In this document: one piece after another, positions 29,822-37,741 of the stretch
How the letters are laid out: every line of letters begins with the position of its first letter
How positions within the stretch are numbered: the first letter of the stretch is position 1
Assembly (NCBI GenBank): GCA_963575745.1
Contig: CAUYUJ010016910.1
Span: forward strand, 142,001 to 206,000
From: Prorocentrum cordatum
Taxonomy: Eukaryota; Sar; Dinophyceae; Prorocentrales; Prorocentraceae
Direction: 5' to 3'
Length of the DNA: 64,000 bases
The notes under the pieces: generated by a model
Databases searched by the model: none
What the model saw: the letters and a program-made list of their open reading frames with translations, nothing else
What the model was told of the DNA's origin: nothing
Translations under genes and position numbers: made by a program

Positions 29822-32800
29822 ATGGCGACGGCATGGACGGCCTCCTTCGCCCTGTTGCTTTTCAATCCGCTGGCGGCGCCGCCCGACCGACAACGAGAGA
29901 TTTACGAGGAGGCCCGCAACTTCGACGTGACCATCCTTACAGGTACCCAGAGACTCCGACGAGAAGCACACCCCGAACAACGCAGATATAACGACACACG
30001 GGTGATCGACGCTGGATGGCAGCCAGGCGCCCTCACCAACCGCAGCACGGGCATGATCATCGCTGTACAAGGCAAACTACGAGGGGCACAGATACTCGGA
30101 ATTCATGAACCGCCAAGCGAACTTCGCGGCAGAGGACTTGCACTGCACCTGCGACATCACGATACAGACCTGTTCCTCATTGGCTACTACTGCCCACCGC
30201 AGCCCAAGAAGACCGTGGAGCGCAAGCAGTACTACGCGACGGTGGCCAGACTGTTCAAGTGGATGGACGAAATGGCCAAAACCAGACCGAGAAGCAGCGT
30301 CCTCCTCACGGCGGGCGACCTTAACGACGGAGTCGGCATCACCCCGCAGAACGAGCACCCGATCTCAGATGCCCTGGGACCTGGGCGCGCGCGTGAACGA
30401 TTACCAGGAGGCGCAGGACAGAAAGCCAGACACTATGCGGAACGCCACCGCTTGACACTGACGAATACTACCAGCAGCTGGAGGCCAACCTACTTCGGAG
30501 AGAAGCACGCCAGCTGCATCGACTACATCATGGCGCCCCAGGACCTTATCGGCAGCATGATCAGCCAAGGCCCCCTCCTTCGGATGGGCACACGACTCCA
30601 GCACATACCGAGTCGATTTCATCGGGACCACGTTCCAGTTCAAACTACACTACGCATACCGCTACGACACCGAGTACGCCAGACTACGCCGCAGACTCGC
30701 TGGGACAAGGATCTACTGGCACAGGCAGTACACAAAGGACACAATCGAGACGAGTTCATCAAAGATCTGGAGACTAAGGTCGAAAACTACGACGCAGAGG
30801 GCAAAGGCATCGACCAGCTATTCCAAGACATCAACCGAATGATCATCGACGCGGCCAAGCCATACTACGGACAGACACAACGCAGAGAAGATCCAGAATA
30901 CGCCGCACTCCGAGACCGACGACTGGCGCTACTACGACGACGCCGAGATTTACGACAAGCACTACGGGACCGCGGGAATATTTTACGCATCGTCGACTCC
31001 GAGATTAACTACGACACCCCGCACGAACTTCTTCAAGCCCTACAACCTGACAACCCATACGACGACACAGCGGAACGCCAACATGCAGAATACGAACAAG
31101 AACTACATGCACTGGAAGTGGAGTTACGACACATCACGAACCATTGCGCCAGACTCCGCAAGCAGGAGCACCAGGTCAGGACGGACGCGAGGGTCGAGGA
31201 GCTGTACGAGGCGTGGAAGCAACGAGACCTTGCACGAGTAGGCCGATTATCCAGACTGATCGCAGGGGGACGATACGGCCCAAGAAAACGTGACTACTGG
31301 ACCAGCGTGACCGCGAACCCGAGCAAGCAAGAGTGGCTCGACTTCTGGAAGCTACCCGGCGGCATGGGAGGCATGGAGGGCACGGAACAGGACATCCACG
31401 CGCTCGACCAGATCCCTAGCCCCACAGAGCAGCAGGACTACTACGAGAACGACTTAGAGGAGAAGGTCGACGAGGATTTCGAGTACACCACCAAGAGCAT
31501 CAAGAAAGCGAAGCTACGCCGAGTGGCACCCCCTACTTCGGCACCGTCGGAACTGTGGCGACTCATTCTTTGCCCACCCAACCCAGAACGGCAAGAACGC
31601 CAAGGACTCGGGGCACCACGTGCAGATCGACAACCCGACTTGTTCACGGAACTATTTCGAGCATCACTGGCGGCGATCAGAATTGGCAACGCAACTCCAG
31701 TCCGATGGCACCAGAGCGCAGCCACCGCCGTCAAGAAGAACCAAAAGCCTGGCCCCGCGGGCAAGAGAATTTACCACATCATGGACCCCATCGGCAAGGC
31801 GTACTACTCGGGCTGCCTGAAGAGAAAAAAAACTAGAACGCATACGGATCAGGACTACGGATTTATCAGAGGACGAAGACGAGGAGCAATTCTCACGATG
31901 GCTATAGTGGAATATCGAGCCAGACAAGCAGGCTGGAACTTCGCTTCCTCGATGAAGGACATGTCCAACGCTTTCGCGAGCTGCTCGTGGCACGAGATGG
32001 ATGAAGCCAACCGCAAGATCATGCCAGACGGCATGGAAGAGATAGGCAAACAAAGATATCAGAGAGCGGCGTTCAACATACCATGCCGAGACGAACAACA
32101 CGGAGTCTGTATCAAACCGCACTGCGGAGGCTTCATCGGCGACCCCTACATGGTGCAGAACTTCGTCGCCAGCTTTGCGCCTAGTGTACAACAATGGGTA
32201 CGAGATTGCAAGGCTCAACTCCCACATGATCATCTTCTGTATGGGAACAGCGAGCTTTTCCAGTATCCAGTATACCTCGGCCTCACGAAGTACGCAGATG
32301 ACTTACGCAAGCTTATCATTACTCAGCGGGCAGACGCGCACGACATCGTGAATCAGGCCCACCAGGTGGACAACATGCTGAACACCAGGCTCACAGAGAT
32401 CGGGATGCGGCAGAACCAGGACAAGCAGGAGACCATCATCAACTTCCAGGGCCACGGCTCGAAGAAGGCGCACCGTGACATCAAGAACAACACAGGCGCC
32501 AAGATGCCAGGTAAAGTACTTCCACACGCCCGTTATCTCGGACCGCAAGTCAGCCCTCACCAGAACTACGGAGCGGAACTCATCAAGCGCATCGCAGCCA
32601 TGAAGAAGAGCTATTACGAGTGCGGAGCGTTCTGGAGCAAGGCCAACATCCCATACCGTTGGAAGCGAGCAGTACTACTTTGCCGAGTGATCAACACAGG
32701 CCTCTCGTGCATCGAGTGCTTCCTCCCGACCACGACAGAGTACAGACAACTCCAGAGTGCGATGGGAGCACTACTACGTAAGGCCATGCGAGGCAGAGCC

Positions 32801-33115
32801 ACAACGTACCGCGAGGACGGCACCGTGCGGAGCATGAGCACCTTGGAGGTCTTCCGCCATTGGCAAATATTGCCGCCGGCAGAAGAGGCACTGATACGAC
32901 GAGTCAGCTGGCTAAAAACTATTCTGCGCTTCCCTGCTAACAACAAACAGCTGATCGTTGCGCTCTTCGGCCGAGTCGACTTCGAGACGAACACCGAAAC
33001 GACCACCGACGCGATCCAGAGCGACACGAATCCATGGGCTCAGAGGTTTCTGGAGGACATTAAGTATGCCTGCGAGGTCTCAGAGAATTTCCAGGACATC
33101 TTAGGGCGGAGCTAG
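29822..33115 (+). CDS. LINE endonuclease/reverse transcriptase, stopped early by TAG
   Basis: A 1,097-residue frame from the ATG at 29,822, chosen because the open sequence further upstream is microsatellite and MITE. The N-terminal APE-type endonuclease has T-G-T-Q at 40-43 (Gln where most have Glu), AGDLND at 164-169, SCIDYI at 231-236 and RDHVPV at 268-273. The RT has a fingers block near 650-700 (KPGPAGKRIYHIMDPIGKAY, DYGFIRGRR), MKDMSNAFAS with the motif A Asp at 713, GDPYM at 773-777, the catalytic YADD at 824-827, NQDKQETI and RYLG at 904-907. The enzyme would nick DNA and copy its RNA at the target (target-primed reverse transcription). All core residues except that Gln look intact, so decay may be recent. 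The TAG at 33,113 cuts off the zinc-finger region. Confidence 0.85.
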   Translation: MATAWTASFALLLFNPLAAPPDRQREIYEEARNFDVTILTGTQRLRREAHPEQRRYNDTRVIDAGWQPGALTNRSTGMIIAVQGKLRGAQILGIHEPPSELRGRGLALHLRHHDTDLFLIGYYCPPQPKKTVERKQYYATVARLFKWMDEMAKTRPRSSVLLTAGDLNDGVGITPQNEHPISDALGPGRARERLPGGAGQKARHYAERHRLTLTNTTSSWRPTYFGEKHASCIDYIMAPQDLIGSMISQGPLLRMGTRLQHIPSRFHRDHVPVQTTLRIPLRHRVRQTTPQTRWDKDLLAQAVHKGHNRDEFIKDLETKVENYDAEGKGIDQLFQDINRMIIDAAKPYYGQTQRREDPEYAALRDRRLALLRRRRDLRQALRDRGNILRIVDSEINYDTPHELLQALQPDNPYDDTAERQHAEYEQELHALEVELRHITNHCARLRKQEHQVRTDARVEELYEAWKQRDLARVGRLSRLIAGGRYGPRKRDYWTSVTANPSKQEWLDFWKLPGGMGGMEGTEQDIHALDQIPSPTEQQDYYENDLEEKVDEDFEYTTKSIKKAKLRRVAPPTSAPSELWRLILCPPNPERQERQGLGAPRADRQPDLFTELFRASLAAIRIGNATPVRWHQSAATAVKKNQKPGPAGKRIYHIMDPIGKAYYSGCLKRKKTRTHTDQDYGFIRGRRRGAILTMAIVEYRARQAGWNFASSMKDMSNAFASCSWHEMDEANRKIMPDGMEEIGKQRYQRAAFNIPCRDEQHGVCIKPHCGGFIGDPYMVQNFVASFAPSVQQWVRDCKAQLPHDHLLYGNSELFQYPVYLGLTKYADDLRKLIITQRADAHDIVNQAHQVDNMLNTRLTEIGMRQNQDKQETIINFQGHGSKKAHRDIKNNTGAKMPGKVLPHARYLGPQVSPHQNYGAELIKRIAAMKKSYYECGAFWSKANIPYRWKRAVLLCRVINTGLSCIECFLPTTTEYRQLQSAMGALLRKAMRGRATTYREDGTVRSMSTLEVFRHWQILPPAEEALIRRVSWLKTILRFPANNKQLIVALFGRVDFETNTETTTDAIQSDTNPWAQRFLEDIKYACEVSENFQDILGRS

Positions 33116-33640
33116 GACATAACGATAGGCAAGCTCTTCACGCTAGATATCCGAGAACAACTTTGGAGCCTGGACCCCAAGGAAATACGAGCAGCCAAAC
33201 TAGCAGTAGCGGTACCCCCAGTACAGCAAGATCACGACGACGAACAACGAGAGAACATAGCCTTAGACGAGAAAAAGATTTGGAAATGCGAACTTCTTGA
33301 CGAACGAGACGTATGTGGAATGTTATTTGCAAGCAAGAAAGCGTTACACAGCCATATCATACGAGCACACCATGTTCATAACTTAGCGGCAATTCTTACC
33401 AGCAACAACGAGTGCATCAATTGTGGGCAGGTATTCACCAGCAAAGGAACGGCCTGGAAACACCTAGCACGAAGTATGATTCGAGGGGGCTGCAGCCGAG
33501 ACACGACGAAGAACCAGTACGAAGCGGCCCCACACGAACCTCGATGTCCGATCTGTAGTCATTTTGCCTTAGATAAGCATAGCTGCTACCGCCACCTTTG
33601 CACACACCTTCCTCGACAACTACTTCAGCCAGCAAAGGAT
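33116..33640 (+). pseudogene. LINE zinc-finger C-terminus, in frame after TAG
   Basis: The frame continues without a break after the stop and reads as coding: IGKLFTLDIREQLWSLDP, then three Cys/His modules. The first has a Cys pair spaced by eight residues (33,287 and 33,314) followed by HSHIIRAHH. The second has CINC at 33,413. The third has CPIC at 33,545 with YRHLCTHLP. Such fingers at the C-terminus of LINE proteins bind nucleic acid. The nearest Met is at 33,320, inside the first finger, so independent translation would lose it. A single G-to-A change in a Trp codon would explain the TAG. Readthrough or removal by splicing cannot be excluded. Confidence 0.7.
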
Positions 33641-34328
33641 GTCTCTTTTCGACCAGAGGCCGAATGGCGGACAGCCGCTACGCGCACAGGGAGCTCGCCC
33701 AGACCGCAGCCGTGGACGCGGAGGGGCGGGACAACAGCGCGGCCCAGCGGGACCAGCAGCGGGCCAGCAGCAGCAGATGGTCGACCTGACGGCGAGGCTC
33801 GCGCTCACCCTGGCACGGGAACAAGCAGAACTGGCCTCCGCAGTACTTCAGACGTGGGAGATCGGAACGGAAGCCAATATCGCTACATCGGGACTCGAAG
33901 CAGGGCGCGCCTACAACGAGGAGGCTCAGGACCTGAACCAGCGCGCCAAGGCCGGCGAGGCAGTCGACACGGCGCAGCTTGGAAGCCCGCACCTGAAGGT
34001 CTGGACGGAGGTCTGCGCCTACCTGGGCAAGACGCTCGAGGAAGGGGCTTCCAAGCAGCACGTCGAGCAGTACTACCGCGACAAAGTACTCAACGCCGCT
34101 CCAGAAGTGCTCGGAGATTCAGTACCAGTATTTCGCGTTCGGCGCAACAAAGGCAAGGATGGCAACGGGAAAGACAAGTGCAGGTTCCAGTTCACTTTCA
34201 ACGCGAACGATCACCAGATTGCGACAGTGCTAGTCAACCAGCTCAAGAAGGAGGGAGCCACGCGCCGCGTGGGCTCGGCGCCGCGCGGGGCGCTGGAGCG
34301 GGAACTCGGGCGCCTGGTCAACGGCTGA
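33639..34328 (+). CDS. LINE downstream ORF, 229 codons
   Basis: A frame shifted by one relative to the zinc-finger frame begins at the ATG MSLFDQRPNGGQ. It has an RG/Q-rich basic segment (RSRGRGGAGQQRGP), an amphipathic helical part (MVDLTARLALTLAREQAELA), a HLKVWTEVCAYLGKTLEE segment, and a C-terminal block NQLKKEGATRRVGSAPRGAL with ERELGRLV. The codon pattern and lack of repeats support real coding. The RG-rich start suggests RNA binding, but I cannot name the family. I associate similar ORFs with dinoflagellate retroelements. It overlaps the end of the open zinc-finger frame. Confidence 0.6.
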   Translation: MSLFDQRPNGGQPLRAQGARPDRSRGRGGAGQQRGPAGPAAGQQQQMVDLTARLALTLAREQAELASAVLQTWEIGTEANIATSGLEAGRAYNEEAQDLNQRAKAGEAVDTAQLGSPHLKVWTEVCAYLGKTLEEGASKQHVEQYYRDKVLNAAPEVLGDSVPVFRVRRNKGKDGNGKDKCRFQFTFNANDHQIATVLVNQLKKEGATRRVGSAPRGALERELGRLVNG

Positions 34329-34639
34329 CCGCCGAACGACACGCAGAGGACACCAGAGAAGAGCATGCCGTAGGCTTACGCCAAATCCAGAGTGAGGGAA
34401 CGCCCCGCGCCGTGCCCAGAGCTTTCGAAAATAGTGTACGATTCCGAGAGCTGGCGGCCAGAGGCAGACTCCCAACCCCTCCTCCTCAGAACGCTCCTGA
34501 AGTTTTTAGGTTCAGAGGCCATGGTTTTCCTGACTACTTTTTGATGCACCGCCCTCCCCCCCCTCCCGAACCCAAAAGGAAAGGTCGGGGTAAAGGGGGG
34601 CGAGCCCAGGGTAAAAACCAGGGGCAACAGGCGAGGTAG
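34329..34639 (+). pseudogene. Possible frameshifted tail of the LINE downstream ORF
   Basis: After the TGA at 34,326 the zinc-finger frame again looks like protein: TAERHAEDTREEHAVGLRQI, AFENSVRFRELAARG, FRFRGHGFPDYFLMHRPPPP, then PKRKGRGKGGRAQGKN, a basic tail. It reads as a natural continuation of the previous ORF, so a one-base indel near 34,310-34,330, or a programmed shift, is likely. It could also be an unrelated open frame. Confidence 0.4.
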
Positions 34640-34647
34640 GTTTCCGC

Positions 34648-34730
34648 GAGGGGCGGGTGCTACCCCGCCCTCCAGCCTCTGCGTGGGGCTTTCGGTGCGG
34701 GTTGGGCCCGAGCACGACATCGTGCCAGCT
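34648..34730 (+). other. LINE 3' region with two small hairpins
   Basis: GGGCGGG (34,651) pairs with CCCGCCC (34,664) over a 6-nt loop, and GCACG (34,712) pairs with CGTGC (34,721) over ACAT. Non-LTR elements often use 3' hairpins for recognition by their own RT, so this is a reasonable but untested assignment. Confidence 0.45.
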
Positions 34731-34837
34731 CACCCAGCAAGCGCAGAGAGTACAGCTAGGACGATTTAAAAACAGTTTTTTTTAAGCTACCGATTCTGAG
34801 GAGGTTGCGAACTTCGTCCCCACGGCTCGATCGATCC

Positions 34838-34905
34838 TCCTCCTCCTCCTCCTCCTCCTCCTCCTCCTCCTCCTCCTCCTCATCCTCCTCCTCCTCCTCC
34901 TCCTA
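34838..34905 (+). repeat. (CCT)n microsatellite at LINE 3' side
   Basis: Near-pure CCT run. From 34,905 to 35,640 the sequence is GC-rich with overlapping frames and no supported gene. Confidence 0.95.
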
Positions 34906-35643
34906 CCCCGCGGCCCCGAAGACCTCCAGGACTGCGAAGCGGACGCGGGCGCCGTCCCTCGGGCAGCGGTGGTCGGCCTCACCCCGCCGCAGCGTCCGCT
35001 TCCGGAGCGGGCAGCCGAGCGCGGCGCCGTCGAGCCTGCACGGCGCGAGGTCGCACTCCTCTGGGGGCGGGGGCAGTGGCGAGGGGGAGTCGCCACCAGA
35101 GGTCGCCAGGCCCTCCTGAGGATCGAGGCTCCAGGATCTAAGCTCGAGGAGGGTGTCGGATCGTCCGGGGTCGACCTGGGGAGCTCTGACATGTTATAGG
35201 GGGGGCCACTTCCGCGATGAGCTGGCGTTTCCTCCACTTGGCATCACCGGCTCTTGGGGGGCGCGGGGGGCCAGCGGGACGGTGAGGCTTGCCCCGGGCC
35301 CATCCAAAGCTTTGGTATGGGTCCCTGGACATGCCCGCGCCGTGGGAAATCACGACGCTCTGGCCTTGGACGTCTTCGGCCTTCAGGGGCCCTCGTCGGG
35401 CCCCAGGGCCGCCACCAAAAACGGCTCGGGAGGAGCAACTGGCCCTAGAGAGTGTAAGGGGAAGGAGACAACAAAAGCACGATTACATGTACAGCGCCTC
35501 CTGCCGAAGGCATATGTACACCAGCGCAGCACAGTTTACCTGTATGAGCAGAAGGCAACTACACACCACCAGCGTGCCAGGCCAGGGCCATCCTGATGCC
35601 TCCTGCGGAGAGGAGGGCAGAGTGTTGAAACTTCCTGGGGCCC

Positions 35644-37033
35644 CGTATATAAAAATTAGCCTGGCGAAAGACCCAACCATACTCAGTTGTGAATACCGCA
35701 TGTGTGAATACCATCTTCGCCCACGCTCCCTATGTGGCCACGGCTTCCAGCCAGAGCCCGACATGCTCAGGGACACGTTCGCGGCCGCCCTCGCGGGCGC
35801 CGACGACGACGAGGACGGCGCCCCAATGGGGCCATGAAACGTGTGAGAGGTATGCCGAAATGGCCCGAGGCCGCCATGCGAGTTCCGCCACTGAGACCAT
35901 AGGTGGAGCTCCCCATGGGGCCACGAAGCGCGTGAGGGGTGTGCCGAAATGGCCCGGGGCCGCCATGCGAGTTCCGCCACTGGGACCTTAGGTGGAGCTC
36001 CCTATGGGACCACGGAACGCGTGAGGGGTATGCCGAAATGGCCCGAGGCCACCATGCGAGTTCTGAGTTCCGCCACTGGAACCTTAGGTGGAGCTCCCTA
36101 TGGGGCGACGAAACGTGTGAGGGGTGTGCCAGAATGGGTGCGGGGACCGCAGGGTGGACCTCCCTATGGGGCCACGAAACGCGTGAGAGGTATGCCGAAA
36201 TGGCTCGAGGCCGCCATGCGAGTTCCGCCACTGAGACCATAGGTGGAGCTCCCCATGGGGCCACGAAGCGCGTGAGGGGTGTGCCGAAATGGCCCGAGGC
36301 CGCCATGCGAGTTCCGCCACTGGGACCTTAGGTGGAGCTCCCTATGGGACCACGAAACGCGTGAGGGGTATGCCGAAATGGCCCGAGGCCACCATGCGAG
36401 TTCTGAGTTCCGCCACTGGAACGGAGCTCCCTATGGGGCGACGAAACGTGTGAGGGGTGTGCCAGAATGGGTGCGGGGACCGCAGGGTGGACCTCCCTAT
36501 GGGGCCACGAAGCGCGTGAGAGGTATGCCGAAATGGCCCGACGCCGCCATGCGAGTTCCGCCACTGGGACCTTGGGTGGAGCTCCCTATGGGGCCGCGAA
36601 ACGTGTGAGGGGTGTACCAAAATGGGTGCGGAGACCGCATGCGAGTTCCGCCACAGGGACCTTAAGTGGAGCTCCCTATAGGGCCACGAAACGTGTGAGG
36701 AGTGTGCCAAAATGGGTGCGGGGACCGCATGCGAGTTCCGCAACTGGGACCTTAGATGGAACTCCCTATGGGGCCACGAAACGTGTGAGGGGTGTGCCAA
36801 AATGGATGCGGGGACCGCATGCGAGTTCCGCCATTGGGACCGTAGTTGGAGCTCCCTATGGGGCCACGAAACGTGTGAGGGGTGTGCCGACAGAGAGACA
36901 AGCGGAGGGCAGAGGCAAGGAGGGGGAGGAAGGGAGGCAGCGGGAGGAGAAGGAAAGAAGGAAGGAAGGAGGACGCGGGGCGCTGTCCTATCAAAACGAG
37001 GACCCAACACCACAGGATGGTTGGGAAGAATCC
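35644..37033 (+). mobile_element. Type 1 cassette, copy 2, with higher-order repeat array
   Basis: The leader has CGTATATAAAAATTAGCCTG, GCGAAAGACCCAACCATACT and CAGTTGTGAATACCGC. The array (35,820-36,890) is an 89-bp unit with GGAGCTCCCTATGGGGCCAC, GTGTGCCGAAATGG and GCCATGCGAGTTCCGCCACT. A block of about four units is repeated (a CGCAGGGTGGACCTCCC variant occurs at 36,141 and 36,480), so it has a higher-order structure. A GA-rich tract (36,890-36,975) precedes the tail: CGCTGTCCTATCAAAACGAG, GACCCAACACCACAGGATGG, TTGGGAA. CCCAACCATAC in the leader (35,672) and GGATGGTTGGG in the tail (37,015) are inverted with respect to each other. Confidence 0.85.
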
Positions 37034-37527
37034 ATACATCGGATGCCTGGGTCTCCCCCCACCAGAAAGCAGCCCCCCCCCGTCCTGGGACGCGGTCTGG
37101 CCAGCAAGAAGTCGAGGAGGATCCAGCCGAGGCGACGGAGGCGCCCCAGGAGCCCTCCGAAAAGGAGCAAGAACGTCCACCAACACTGCGAGCTGGCGAC
37201 AGATGCCGATGCCTCTGCTCCCAGGGCCTCTTTCCCTCCTTCCTCGAGGCGCGCTCTGGCCAGGATCCCAAAGTGGATCCAGCCGCGTCGACGAGGAACG
37301 CCCCCCATATAGATCCCGAGAGGCCCGAGGCCGCCCAGGAAGGCTCGAGCCGACCCCCGCTGCCTCCCCAACCCCTGGCCGCTGGCGCGTGCTGTGTCCA
37401 TCCGCGGCCTCGGAGCTCCCGACCCCCCCCCCCCCGGGCACAAGTCCGCCACCTTCCCAGGGCCCAGTAATGCGGGATGACGATTCATATAAAAAATGAG
37501 TGGGAACGATAAAAAAAAATACCCTGT

Positions 37528-37565
37528 GACGTACCCAACCCATGTGTATCATGGGAAACGAGGAG
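37528..37565 (+). other. Weak leader-like segment before the 102-bp satellite
   Basis: TACCCTGTGACGTACCCAAC then CCATG is spaced like the type 1 leader, but identity is low. From 37,033 to 37,740 there is otherwise no supported gene or repeat. Confidence 0.3.
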
Positions 37566-37741
37566 TTGGCCGAAACTTGCACGGACAATCAAATTGCAGG
37601 ATCCGTTGCTTGATGGGTAAGCTACTTGGGACACGCGCCAATGGAATGATGCGCATGGGAACCATACAAGAATGAGGGGCGACAACTACAGGCTCGAAGA
37701 GGACATGGGGAGTCGGGAACGAAGAGCAGGAGAAAAACGTG

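Larger units (their letters stand above)
29740..34790 (+). mobile_element. Nearly complete non-LTR retrotransposon (LINE)
   Basis: A 5-kb plus-strand unit: an APE endonuclease plus reverse transcriptase frame (29,822-33,115), a zinc-finger continuation in the same frame after a TAG (33,116-about 33,640), a second ORF (33,639-34,328), a possible frameshifted tail (to 34,639), and a short 3' region with small hairpins. CCT microsatellites bound both sides. No poly-A tail is obvious: the end is placed near a T-rich stretch (34,768-34,790). No target-site duplication could be set. Confidence 0.8.

Noticed and set aside
35644-35662. TATA promoter in the type 1 leader
   Set aside because: TATATAAA is present, but dinoflagellates are not known to rely on a TATA box and the other leaders lack a good match. 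It is kept only as part of the conserved leader.
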